From Sternotherus odoratus (lineage: Eukaryota; Chordata; Testudines; Kinosternidae), in the NCBI GenBank assembly GCA_032164245.1, contig JAVMKO010000002.1, forward strand, positions 95,555,340 through 95,619,339: a stretch of 64,000 nt of DNA. The letters run 5' to 3'. Each line of letters begins with the position of its first letter. The first letter of the stretch is position 1. A program made the translations under genes and the position numbers. Shown in pieces: positions 12,544 through 23,893 of this stretch. Under the pieces are notes generated by a model that was not told where the DNA came from, did no database searches, and saw only the letters and a list, made by a program, of their open reading frames with translations.

Positions 12544-15168
12544 AATCTTGGTGTAATCCCAATAATTTTCTACTGTGAATGTTCTCTGAAAAGTAATTAT
12601 TGGGAAAATACAGACACCGCGTTTCAAAATTAACTATGCCATGTCCACCATTTGAAGGGAGAGGCGGCACACAATACATACAAAATCCTCTAAAGCACTA
12701 GTAGGACTGGTAATCCGTAAAGAGGTACTGATTCAAGGGTTAACCTTGTTATAAAAATTAATGCATGGGACTGGCCCATGTTATGGAGTAATTGTTTAAT
12801 AAGATAATTGGAAACTAGTAATATTTGGAGGGAGAAGGGCTATTTTAAAAGTTGCACAATAATTTCACATGTGATCTGAAGACTAACAGAAAGTTTCACT
12901 TCTTGGTGAATCTTTACATCAGATTTTCAAATCCCTAAAATGAGGGGATCATAATGGAAAAGCTGACATACCTTCAATTAGTGCAACCCAGCAATAATAT
13001 ACATTTGAGCACGGTGTTAAATGCATTTAGGTCATTAATACCCCCTCACATTTTTGGACTCTTGACTCACCAAAGATATCCTGTCTATGGATACAACCTA
13101 TAGAGACAACCAAATGTTTGCTATTGAACACACACAACGTGAGTATCTGCTAATCACAGTTAATCCCTCCTGACACTTGCCCAAATACCTCCTACCACTG
13201 CCAGACTCAAATATACCTCTCTGTCCATCTAATAACTGACTTCCCTCTAGGCCTACCAAAGGATAGGACACCCACAAACTGATGTCTGTCACCCTTCTGA
13301 AACAGAGAGAACTTAAAAGAAAATGCAATTACTATCATAGATCAACCTGCAGAAGATCAGATTTAAATGTACTCCCTTGCCTTCTCCCACAGACCTTGAC
13401 GCAAATTATCTGTTTGCATCTTTAGCCATCAAAAACATATAACCAGGATGCAGCCCTGATCGATGGAGCTTGTTACATACCTTCAGAAATACAGAAATGT
13501 GAACACATTTGTGCTAAACTGAGTTATACTGCAAACAGAAAAGTCCTGAATCCTTAATAACAGATATCCCTCAGCCTCTCAAATACGAAGAGAATGCAGC
13601 GTTATTCCTAAAGTCCAGCACAAAGTTCAATGTCTGATCTTTTAATCCCAACGGTGTGCTATGAAGCCCATTGCATTTGGTGTCACTGACACACAGATCC
13701 AAAATAACTAGCAATGTGGTGGTGGGAGGGGGGATAACACTGTGTGTGATAGTGTCTCATTTGTTTATTTATTTTTGACATGGAAACTGCCAAATCAGTG
13801 ACCATAAAATGTGGTGCATTTGCCATGTGCTCATTTCTCTTATTAGCAGCATCTCCTAATGCCTAAATATGGTGAATCACCAGTTTGTTATGGATATCAT
13901 TTTGCAGCTGGACTGTTGTCCATCTCCCAAACATGATAAACTGGAAGGGAGAAAATAATTCTACATTTGTATAAGACCTACTTAATACAAATAACTTCTC
14001 TATAAATACATAAAAGACAGACTGACCTTCCTATGAAGAATTTAGAGTCTGTACCCAAACACTACCTGCTTGTTTTGTGCCTTTATAACATTTGTTTTTT
14101 TAAACTGCAAAACAATTTTGGTTGGGTCTAATGCCATAGAACATAAATAACCCGAGGGAACCTACGAAATCACTAGAGAAGAAGCTATTTAGACACATCA
14201 GGAACTATGCAATAAATCAGTGTCTCAGCCATCTCAGGCTGTTGACCCCTTCTTTCCAAGTGCCCTGTTAGATTTACTATAAAGCCAGTGTAAAAATTGT
14301 ATCAATGATAATAACAACGATAAGCCTATATAATTTATTTGTGTATGTTTTGAGAAGTTGACAGAGAATACTTGACCTTGAAAAGTAAGGATGTGCAAGA
14401 AGTGGGGGAGTGAGATTCTTTTTGCTTTAGACTGTAATAACATTTTCAACATCTTGCAAATGCCTCCTCCCACCGATTACGTCTTCTGACACACCCCCCC
14501 TCCCCATCGCCCGGGGGGCACAAACTATGGAAGAGAACTGCTGGTCTAAACAGATCATACATACATGGGAATGTGGTCTATTTAGCACCCCTTCAAGGGT
14601 CACATGCTGCAATTAATATTTTGCCCCCCAAAACGGCCATAATAGGGCAGAATTACTTCTTCTCAGGCAGCTTTATCTATACATTTTGGGCAACAAAGTG
14701 TTTACTCAGTTAATCAAAGAAGATGAAACATTGCTAAAATGTGATTTGATTTATGGTCTTTAAATAATGAGGCTCTTTCCAGTAATCAATGATAATATAT
14801 TATCCTGACAGGAATTAAAATGCCAGATACCAATTTTAAAGTGGTCCTGAATTTCTTGTTCTCTGCCCTCAGTGGCAGTGACAATAAAAGAAAGTAACAA
14901 AATCCAGCTGATATTCCGGTGGATTCCCTAATTGAAACACAAGTAGAGTCCATTAGAATCCTACAGCTGGTCTTTATTACTTTCTTCGTGTCTTTTTGCG
15001 GTTGTACAAGAGAATCAGTAGCCATAAAAACTTTTAGAATTATTGCTCTGTTCCAACATCTACTTGCCTGGTGGAACTCCAACAGAAGAATTCTTCCATT
15101 GACCTAACTATTGCCTCTTGAGGGGGTGGATTTACTGCAGTGATGGAAAAACTCCTTTAATCACTGAC
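12544..15168. other. Intergenic, no gene seen
   Basis: No exon or RNA gene is recognised. A short block near 14490-14560 (C-run, then 'ggggggcacaaactatgg...aactgctggtc') may be a hAT remnant. Confidence 0.45.
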
Positions 15169-15515
15169 GTGTCTATACACCAGTGCTACAGGAGGGTATC
15201 TGCAGCTTTGCCACTATAACGCTTGTACTATAGATCTACACTAGCTCAGTCTACAATAAAGTTACAATAGAGTTACCTTGGTGTAACTACATCAATCAGA
15301 GCTGTGAAAAAAATCACCCTAACCAACATAGCTGTGCCAAAATAATCCCCAATATAGATGTAGCTATGTCAATGGAAGAGGGGTTCTGTCCACATAGCTA
15401 ATGTTCAGGAAGGCAGTATTCCGACACTGACAGAAAAACTCTCACTGTAAGCTGCATCCACACTATGGGGTTATGCGCTATGCCGATATAGGCTCCATAA
15501 TGCAGACATACCCTA
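15169..15515. mobile_element. MITE-like element, 'tctacactag' family
   Basis: The left end contains gtgtctatacaccagtgcta and the right end gcatccacactatgggg...gcagacatacccta. Similar inverted 'tctacac/gtgtaga' ends occur at 31087-31341 and 33858-34126. There is no coding capacity and the boundaries are approximate. Confidence 0.45.
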
Positions 15516-16367
15516 AATTACTTAAGCATTTGGCAAAACTGACCTAGTTATATCCTTGCTAAGTGAATGGGAAGTAATAGTGCTCTTCAAAGTCCTACTG
15601 ATCCAGTATGTATTTCTGACTGCTGGAATTGAGAGGGAATTTTACTACAAGCTGGACAATCTGCAAACAACCGCCACCTAATTTACCTTTGATTTCCTAG
15701 GACTTGAAAATGGACTATTGTCAATAGCCAAGGTGCCATTACAAATTTCAGGAACTTGATTTTTTTCCTTTCTGCTCCATTAGTAAACATCTGGATTGAG
15801 GCTTACCAATTAGTCAATGAAATTAATAGTGACACCTTTTTTCAAAATGCTAACGATGCCCAGTATACATATCAGTGACACTTCACTTGAGACACCCATC
15901 AGTACCACAGTCTGAGTGCATCTACTGTCAAGTCTAATATTCTTATTTCCAACTTCCCAGCTCACCCAAAACAGTGAACAAGAGGCCAACCCCACCCCAA
16001 AAAAACCCCACACCACCTTTCTGCTCTCTGAAGAGCACTGAGGCAGGACTTCTTTGATCTTTTTTTGATAGTAAGAAGCTTGAGCCTCTTTGTAACAAAT
16101 AAGATCATGGTCAACTTGCTAACATTCACAAACTAAGCTTTTTGTTAAGGCGTCTAATTTAGAGGGACCTGGGTGATCTAATTGAGAATTTTCTAAATTA
16201 GTGTATAATGTAATCTGACAATATTTTAAAGGGAAGACTGACATGTGCAACATCTTGTTTCATTTGCCTGTTATGATTTTTTATTAAGCTGGTTGGCATA
16301 GAACTTTTCCTTGCACCAGATAGCAAAGATTTTGGGGCATTTTCTTTCTACTTCTTAAGAATCAGAG
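15516..16367. other. Intergenic, nothing seen
   Basis: Ordinary AT-rich sequence without recognisable features. Confidence 0.5.
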
Positions 16368-16681
16368 AGGTAGCCATGTTAGACTGGAATAGCAGAAGTG
16401 ACAAAGAGTCCTGTCAAGAATCAGAGAGGTAGCCGTGTTAGTCTGGAATAGCAAAGGTAAAGTCCTGTGGCACCTTAAAGACTAACTATAACGTTTTGAA
16501 GCATAAGCTTTCGTGGGCTAATACCCACTTCATCGGATGCAAGCAGTGGAAGTGTCCAGGGGCAGGTATACACTTCCACTGCTTGCATCCGACGAAATGG
16601 GTATTAGCCCACGAAAGCTTATGCTTCAAAACTTTATAGTTAGTCTTTAAGGTGAAAGAGTCCTGTGGCACCTTAAAGACT
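16368..16681. mobile_element. Foldback repeat with 85-bp arms
   Basis: Two heads of 'aatcagagaggtagccgtg' type lie in tandem (16368 and 16426). The second runs into a large inverted repeat: 16471-16555 and 16570-16654 are reverse complements over 85 bases with about three mismatches, separated by a 14-base loop. The same head and arm occur singly at 53889-54018, so the palindrome arose by inverted joining of two copies of one dispersed family. Confidence 0.85.
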
Positions 16682-18168
16682 TCTTGCAGATTTACCAGAA
16701 AACCCAAAGTTTGTGTGTCTCCTCTCTCCTTCATTGAGTTTCTCCCATCGTTCTCTATTTTTTGCAATTTGACCTATGAATACAGACTCCTAACTCTTCA
16801 TTCCTAAACTATCCAGTATCACAATTTTCTGACTCTCTTTGGATCTCTACGATGCTTCTATTGATATTATATGATGATCTGTGTTAAATCCAAAAGTAGG
16901 AATGTGTTTTCTAGTCTCCCTTTGGAAGTGATTGGAACGTCACGAGAACAACTGATTAGTCTTCATTTCAATCTTTTGGACCAAAACTTTGTGAGAACAG
17001 CTTGTGTCATTTTGATACCATCTAATCCGATCACAAACCTTAATCCTGATTTGGCCTTGAACCTGGAAATCTAAATTAGAGAGAGCCAAATGCAATCTCC
17101 TCAACCCATAATTTTTTATGGGGACCATATATTGAAGGGAGAGAATGAGAGACTAAATACATGACGTCATAGGCTGGTGTAAAGCTTTAAGTGTGGGATG
17201 GATGTATTCCAAACAACTGCCTCCATACTGCTATCCATAGCCAGTCTTTATGAAAAGACAAATGCTTTAAGAATCACAGTTAATGAAGAAAACAGGAATG
17301 TCAAATACTAGAAATGTGCAACATTGCTCAGTTAAATTATAAGAGCCACCTTAACTTAAGGAATTTGCTAACTGTTGACTAGTTTTTCAAACTTAAAATC
17401 ATATTAATTTTCTTTAACTTTAATGTCTTTGTTTTTTAAAAGGTGATTGGGGAAAAACAAAAGAGGAAATAAAAAAAGAAAGCTGAACTATTAGACAATT
17501 AAAGTTTTGGGGGGTGGGAATTAAAAGGGCAACCAGAAGGAACACATCACTCCCAGTCTCTGATGACTGAACCTGTCTGCCTTCTTTGTTGACACGGGAG
17601 AGTTATCAAGTGACTATGGCTTGATTTACAACTGAGAAGGGAAGGTTAGAGGACCCCTAAACAAGCATCATGGAACACAGTAGATGTTATCTGACTTGAC
17701 TTTCTGGGTGGCTTCACAATCTGCAGCCACAGAGCTACTTTTTAAAATTACTGTTATTTTATTTCTATTTTTGGGCTTCCGTGAAGATCTGATGACATCC
17801 CATAACAAAAAAGCAATCGCTTGCAAATTTGCATATAAATTCAGGTAAAAACTACCAGAAGTATGTACCTTCCTATTTTGAAGTTACATTTTAACAAAAC
17901 CTCAAGGGAAGATAATTACACACATTATGAGGCACATTGGACCAGATCTTAGCTTGTATAAATGAGCTTAGCTCCATTGACTTCAATGCAGCTACGGTGA
18001 CTTTCAAGGGAGAATCAGGCCCGGAGTACAGTATTTACAATAGGTTCTTCTTATAAAATCAATATACTTCTAAGATATTCCTCAATTTTTTACTTTACAG
18101 TGCCCAAAGATGTCCTAGGCATCTTGCAGAACTTCGTCTTATGAAGACATGGTTCCTTGTCCTGAAGA
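16682..18168. other. Intergenic, nothing clear
   Basis: AT-rich. A 'ttgacttcaatgcagct' phrase at 17975-17995 is one of a scattered family. No gene is supported. Confidence 0.5.
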
Positions 18169-18176
18169 GATTACAA

Positions 18177-18484
18177 CAAGGGTAGGCAACCTATGGCATG
18201 TGTGCTAAAGGCAGCACAAGAGCTGATTTTCAGTGGCACTTACACTGCCCAGGTACTGACCACGGTCCAGGGGGCTCTGCATTTTAATTTAATATTAAAG
18301 GAAGCTTCTTAAACATTTCAAAAACCTTATTTATTTTACATACAACAATAGTTTAGTTATATTACAGACGTACAGAAAGAGACCTTCTAAAGATGTTAAA
18401 ATGTATTACTGGCACAGGAAACCTTAATTTAGAGTGAATAAATGAAGACTTGGCACACCACTTCTGAAAGATTGCTGATCCCTG
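18177..18484 (+). mobile_element. Non-autonomous hAT-like element, copy 2
   Basis: 308 bp, homologous along its length to 7582-7887. The ends are caagggtaggcaacc and attgctgatccctg, inverted and slightly decayed. It is bounded by a perfect 8-bp target duplication GATTACAA (18169-18176 and 18485-18492), which supports the hAT assignment. There is no transposase. Confidence 0.92.
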
Positions 18485-18492
18485 GATTACAA

Positions 18493-19735
18493 TTTAATAT
18501 TAGACACAAAACTGTGAGTGGGGATAAAGAGCAATAGGGGGAAATGTGGTGAGAAAGGAAAATGCTTAGAACAACAAGATCATATTATTCAGCTTCTGCT
18601 GTATTTTCAGTATTATTACTATTATCTTTCTCACCGCAACAATTTCTAAAAAAGGTGGAAGATGAGGAGGACAAGTGCCTTTAGTACTATCATTTGATCT
18701 ATTCAGCAACTGATGCCAAGCAATGTCAAGCCACTTGTGATTCATTTGTACTGATGTATGCAGGAGAACTGGCACTGATGTGTTTGGATTTGACATCAGA
18801 AACTCAAGGAGCCGTAAAATAAAAGTAGAAACCTCACCTTCCCATTTTCTCCTTGGCCAGAGAGTTTATTTTCTGACCTTAGAATAATTTGAACAATTGC
18901 ATGGCACTCCAAGAAGAATACACACATTTCAAACTTTAATGGGATAAAAGAAGAAGTGTGGACATGAAAATGAGAGAGAGAGAAATAGTGTTAGAATTCT
19001 GTCTTGTTGGACAGTCTGGAATATTACAATCTATATTAGGAGATAATTCAGGGAGTCAGAAGATGATTTTTAAACATTTTTATTGCCAAATCTATTTCCA
19101 GCACTCACAAATAGCTTTGATTGAATACAAAATCCACTCCCAGTGTGCCCAAAATTACAAAAAGAGGTAGGCTGGTCAAGCTTCATAATAGACCTTAGAA
19201 AGGGCCCAAAAGCATTAGTCTACTGTGAAAAGCAATAGATTTGGCTGGTCTGTGTGTGGCAGCTGACCTTTCCTCACAAAAGGTCAGCCTGTCATGGAAT
19301 CAGGTTCCCCAGCCTTCCAGGGATTCTGCTGCTCAGAAGGCTGTGGATAGTTTAGGCTAGATCATAATCAAGCCGTAAAAGGACAGAAATCAATAAGAGA
19401 TTGTTTGTTTGTTTTTTTAAGTGGACACTTGTTAAATGGACTGACCCCACCAATTGATTTTACCTAAGAACTGGCAAAGGTTTGAAAAACAAACACCAAA
19501 GCAAATAGCTCTAACTGTAACCATTGTTAAAAATCTCAGCAGAGGAGTAAAGGACACCATGGACATAAAGGCTATAGGACACTCACTAGGTCAAGGGTTG
19601 AAGGACATTGGCGAGATAATATGAGAGCTTGATTTGCTGCTGTCTGCGTTGTCTCTGTTCTATGGAGAAATGGAGGACTTTAGGTTAAAGTGCGATCAGT
19701 CTGACTCTCTTCACTGCACTACACAAACTTTTCAA
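18493..19735. other. Intergenic, nothing seen
   Basis: No gene, RNA or bounded repeat is recognised. Confidence 0.5.
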
Positions 19736-19993
19736 GAGACAGAAGTTTATTTTTATTTTTTTACAATTACTATTGGTGGAAGAAAATGAGCCCGCTACAT
19801 ATTTGTGATTACTGCTTCCATTTTGTGCCCTATCCAATTGCTTCTCTAACATGCCCCTAAAATTAAATTACTTAGGAATTTGATTCTAACTCGCTACATT
19901 TTATATTAAATTGATTTGCTAAAACAAAAAAACCCTGTAAGGATACTTTGGAAGTTAGAACAAAAATTAAAGGTTAAGCATAAATATTAGATC
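19736..19993 (+). repeat. Host flank copy 1 of a long direct repeat
   Basis: 258 bp from gagacagaag to attagatc. It matches 23695-23893 over all 199 shared bases with only two substitutions. Copy 1 has 59 extra bases (between 'attctaactc' and 'aagttagaac'). It shows no TG...CA ends and no retroviral signal, and it stops exactly where the LTR begins at 19994, so I read it as host DNA left of the provirus. Confidence 0.92.
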
Positions 19994-20842
19994 TGTTCAG
20001 ATGAGTTTCTGTCTGCATCCTGTAAACACTTGCCCATACCGGTATTGCCCTGGCCTCTTCTTTTGTCATTCAGTTTCGCATGCATTCTATAACAATGTGC
20101 ATTTCCTCACCTTTGGGGGCGAAGCCAGACTTTGGGTCACCTGCTCCTGCCCTGGACTCATCTTTTGTCATTCAGTTTTGTGTGCATTCTATAACAATAT
20201 GCATTTCCTCCCCTTTTGGGGGCGAAGCCAGACTTTAAGGCACCTGCTCCCCTACTTGGTGTAAACTTTGATTGTGCCAATCAGAAGCAAACACAAACAA
20301 GTTTTGGGCCCCGTCCCCTATGACACTTTTGTGATGTCATAGTTGGTACTTATGTTTCTGCCTGCCATGTGCAGACAGAGAGAGGAAAACGAATCCCGTG
20401 TATCCGTGTATCCCGTGTACCCCACGTAACCGAGCCTGATCAACTCGAAGCCTCTCTCTCAGCTCACGTGTTTTCAAATAGAGCTTATACGTTTACCGGT
20501 CGTGTTATGCATTGGTTTGTATTTGTAAGTATCAATTATTACTAAATGCTGCATCTTTGTTTGTAAATATTGTTAGTAGGCATTTTAGTCATTGCATGTT
20601 TTAAGTTTCATTAACTCTATTAGTTAATCAAAAAACTGTTCCCTTACCCCTTGTAATTATCCCCAGTAAAACTTTAAATTGATTTATTTTTACTTGTGTG
20701 TGTGTGTCTGTGCATCTGCAGCTCATGTCCTGACCCACACTCCCCTTGCGTCTCTTACCTATATAGTTTATTGCCACGTGCGGCCTGGTAAATAACAGGC
20801 CTGCAATTTTTCCTCGCCCCTGCGAGTCCGTGGCAATCCACA
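19994..20842 (+). repeat. 5' LTR of the truncated provirus
   Basis: It starts TGTTCAGATG right after host 'attagatc' and ends GCAATCCACA right before the primer-binding site, so the length is about 849 bp. U3 contains a 102-bp tandem duplication. The CpG content in 20380-20480 is high for the region. I did not fix the TATA box or polyadenylation signal; tatatag at about 20760 is too near the end to be the promoter. Confidence 0.75.
20048..20252 (+). repeat. Two-copy 102-bp tandem repeat in U3
   Basis: Units 20048-20149 and 20150-20252 share 'cttttgtcattcagttt', 'gcattctataacaat' and 'gggggcgaagccagacttt' in the same order with scattered substitutions. Tandem repeats at this place in LTRs often carry enhancer sites. 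That role is inferred. Confidence 0.85.
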
Positions 20843-20859
20843 TGGCGTCACGAACAGGG
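20843..20859 (+). promoter_or_regulatory. Retroviral primer-binding site
   Basis: TGGCGTCACGAACAGGG begins with TGG immediately after the CA end of the LTR, where the CCA-3' end of a host tRNA would pair to prime minus-strand synthesis. I have not assigned the tRNA species. Confidence 0.7.
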
Positions 20860-20862
20860 CGC

Positions 20863-22376
20863 AAGGGAGTTGGGCCATGCCCGTGGCACGCTGCAGATTG
20901 CGCAGATGATGAAACTGAACAGTTCCAACATTTGCAGTTTCACCCTTTAAGTAGCCAAAATTCGACTGATCTAAAATTAGATTGCTCTCTATGGCCTCAG
21001 TGCACGGAGACTGGAGGGAGCATGAGTCTGGCACACAAATTATTGTGCCAAATGATAGTAGAATTGGATTCAATTAAGAAAACCAAAAATTTGAGACCTG
21101 ATGAATGTAAATCTGAGGATGTTTCCACCGTCCTGTTTAGCATGTTAAGCAAGGCCCTCGATCTGTGCTCTGTCCTCCACGGGGGCACAGTGTTTGTAGC
21201 TAAGCAAGCAGCCCCATGCTCCTCTAAAGATAAGGAGAGGGATTCTCACCTGGGGGGAAATAGCTGTTTGTCTGGAGAGGGTTTCTCCAAGTGTTTGTCT
21301 GTGCAAGAAAGCCATTTGCCTGTGATTAAAGTTCCTGATGTCTGCCTAATGTCTCAGAAGTGAGTCTGGAATTAGATACAGTGCAGGAGGAACTCATTGG
21401 TCAGGAAAGGGTTTCTCTGAAGCAGGTTAAAGTGAATGAGCAGGTGGAAGTACTAACTGAGGAAGGAAAGAGTGAAATAATTTTAGCTGGTACAGCTTGT
21501 AAAAGTGAACCTGAAAAAAGCAGCAGTGTATCTGTTGGGAGTGTGCCTTTGTCTGTCAGGGATATTGACTTGCCTATGGAGGAAGCTACCTCAGTCTCTA
21601 AGCAGTTGTCTGTGTGCTGGGACAAGGGAAGTGAGATCCCAAGCTGTGTGTCTAGTGAAGGAGAATGTGTGTCTGTATCTTCTTTGTCTGTGGAACAAAC
21701 AAAAGGTGCTTTTCAGCCTGTAATGAGTAACAATAGTGCAGTAGTGTCAGAGTTAGTTGTGGATTCAGCTAAAGCTCATAAAGGGAATGGTCCTCAGTTT
21801 GTGTCTGCTGGGGAGGAAGGGTCTATAACTAGTTTTAATCTGGTTAATGTCTTAGCAAGATCCCAGAGACCAGACGATTCTGGTGCTTGTATTTTGCCTG
21901 CTGCTAGTGTAGTGCAGCAGAAGGGTGATTTGGGTATGTTACCTACCACCAGCTTTACAACAGAAAGCAAGGAGGAAGAAATTCCTGAACTGGTATCTGG
22001 CAAAGGGGAGAAGAATGACTCTAACCTCTTGTTCAGTGAGTCTGTGAGTTTGCCTGAAAGGGGATTTTGTAGAAACCCCCCTGATGGGCCAAGGATGCAG
22101 GGGATTATCTCATCTCTAAACACTTTGAATGTGACTTGTAGTCTTTTGGGGAACCTAACATCTGATCCCCTGTGGAAGCAGAAGTGGGTAAAGAAAGGAC
22201 AATGGAACTTTGAAACTAGCTTGTTAATGATAGCCTGGAAGCTTGGTTCTGCCTATGGAGATGCAAATTACTTGGCTGAATGGGGGGTGCTCCACATCAG
22301 CCAGGAAATTCTGTTAAGCAAGAGGAGAGCAAGTTTTGCCCCTTTGGGGCAAGGAGGGAAAGAATTGATTTTGTAA
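20863..22376 (+). pseudogene. Unrecognised retroviral open region, two frames
   Basis: Downstream of the primer-binding site, one frame is open to a TGA at 21361-21363. The next frame (shifted by -1) is open from there to 22376, about 338 codons rich in Ser, Val, Glu and Lys. No ATG begins the second frame at the overlap (it reads GTG), and no slippery heptamer is visible there, so an indel is more likely than programmed frameshifting. By position this is the gag or gag/pol-linker region. I see no zinc knuckle (CCHC), no protease DSG/DTG motif and no reverse-transcriptase YXDD. The length of uninterrupted reading in such a decayed element is notable. Function unknown. Confidence 0.5.
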
Positions 22377-22416
22377 AGGAAAAACTGCAAAGTGACCCTA
22401 GAAAGCTGAAATTCTA

Positions 22417-23005
22417 ATGGTATTGACCCTAAGGCATAGCTTGACTAACCTAATGGTAATTTGTGTAACTACTGTGTTATTACCAGAAACTGTAAAATTG
22501 TACAATGGTCCTAATCTTTTGAAAAATCCTTTGACCGTGTTAAGAGGAATACATGGGAACACACTTGATGTTAAAAGGCCTGGTTCTACTAATGTGTCAC
22601 AGTTAAGGCCTGTAAACAGTGGTGAGACTTTCCAAAAAGGAAAAGACATTCCACACCTGATGTGCAGTATAACAAGGGAAACTGAGGCACACTACCATAT
22701 TGTTTCCATGGCTACATGCCAAGATTTCTGTGCTATTGACAACATCAATATCTATATTGATTTGATGTTACTTGAGTTCCAAACATTTGCCAGAGCTTGT
22801 ATGGGTAAAGTAGCTGTTTTCTTTAGCTCTTGGCAAGATCACATAAGACAAACCCATGAATTGGGGGCTTCCCTTCACATCCATACTTAATATCATCCTC
22901 AAAGCAATGGTGTTGTGGAGTGAAAAATCACAGTTTTAAAGACCATGCTGCGAACAGCAAACCCCAACCCTGATTTTAAAAAACTGGCTCAGCAAATGTA
23001 GTTCT
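22417..23005 (+). pseudogene. Integrase remnant with stops
   Basis: One frame runs from 22417 to a TAA at 22888-22890 and continues through further stops. Immediately after the TAA, 22891-22920 encodes YHPQSNGVVE, the block of retroviral integrases that contains the third (Glu) residue of the DDE catalytic triad. A TGA follows directly (22921-22923), and more integrase-like residues to a TAG near 22998. The Glu codon is preserved but the gene is broken at least three times. Upstream parts of the frame are too diverged to align by eye. Confidence 0.7.
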
Positions 23006-23239
23006 TAACAAGCAAACTAATGTCCCCGAGTAGGGCTCGTATTATTCTGTTTTACAGGTTATGCTGCCCTCCCTCACAACATCTTTACCCATGGAGCCCC
23101 TGGAGAAGGAGAACTGCAAACCTGGTTCTCTGCCTACTGGGTGTAGGAGGTCAGCAGAAACCAGTCCCTGTCAGCGCTGAGTCCAGAAGATTGTCTTATT
23201 TGCTCCACTCAGTTCTCACCTAAATATCCATCACCCTTT

Positions 23240-23690
23240 CAATTTGTACCAATAGTTTATAATTTTTCTTCATTTAATACTTCTAGTGTGAATTGTTCTA
23301 TGTGGAGTTTTTCTTATGCTAATACCTCCCTAACTGAACCCACTTTTAATTTTACCTATCCCCCTCTCATTAATTCGTCTTAATTATAATTTTTTTGGAA
23401 CCTTCTATACCTCCTCTGTTGTTAGCTTTAACCCTGGTAGTTATATGATGCTACATGATCAAGTGCTGTTTCTATCCCTTGCTATTGAAATGCTTGTTAA
23501 TACTACGGCCAAGGGCCTCTCCTTAATTAATCAGCAGTTACATTCCCTTGTTCAGTATAGTATTCAAAATAGATTAATAATTCAATATTTGTTATTATCT
23601 CTTTCATTTTCTACTAAATTTGCTGAAGTATATCCCGAATTTGCTGATAAATGCTGTTTCTTTGCCTTCTATTTCTCCTAATTTGTCCTC
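23240..23690 (+). pseudogene. Envelope transmembrane-like remnant
   Basis: The frame 23445-23681 encodes a heptad-like stretch of leucines followed by QNR and a leucine cluster, then a Cys-Cys pair about 30 residues on. This order (heptad repeat, QNR, CC) is typical of retroviral transmembrane subunits. No membrane anchor or cytoplasmic tail follows, since the sequence breaks into host DNA at 23695. Upstream, 23240-23440 has Asn/Ser/Thr-rich fragments that may be surface-subunit residue, but stops interrupt it. It is not functional. Confidence 0.55.
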
Positions 23691-23694
23691 AATT

Positions 23695-23893
23695 GAGACA
23701 GAAGTTTATTTTTCTTTTTTTACAATTACTATTGGTGGAAGAAAATGAGCCCGCTACATATTTGTGATTACTGCTTCCATTTTGTGCCCTATCCAATTGC
23801 TTCTCTAAAATGCCCCTAAAATTAAATTACTTAGGAATTTGATTCTAACTCAAGTTAGAACAAAAATTAAAGGTTAAGCATAAATATTAGATC
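23695..23893 (+). repeat. Host flank copy 2, spanning the empty site
   Basis: 199 bp, 197 identical to copy 1 apart from one 59-bp gap. Where copy 1 runs into the LTR after attagatc, this copy runs on into aaattctaaattagg, which appears to be the uninterrupted pre-integration sequence. Confidence 0.92.

Larger units (their letters stand above)
19994..23694 (+). mobile_element. Truncated, decayed endogenous retrovirus
   Basis: Seen in order: a 5' LTR (19994-20842), a primer-binding site directly after it, an unrecognised open region (to 22376), an integrase C-terminal-core remnant (about 22880-23000) and an envelope transmembrane-like remnant (about 23445-23690). Protease, reverse transcriptase and RNase H are not recognisable, and at about 3.7 kb the element is less than half of normal proviral length. 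Stops interrupt the integrase. There is no 3' LTR; the sequence passes from envelope remnant straight into a copy of the left host flank. It is old or was defective when inserted, and it is not capable of replication. Confidence 0.8.

Noticed and set aside
20830..20862. ATG-started frame beginning in the proviral LTR
   Set aside because: The first codons cover the LTR end and primer-binding site, so this cannot be the start of the retroviral protein; only the part downstream is considered.
19736..23893. Reading the two flank copies as the LTRs of the provirus
   Set aside because: They lack TG...CA ends, promoter and poly(A) signals. A separate LTR with an adjacent primer-binding site follows copy 1, and copy 2 continues into apparent host sequence.
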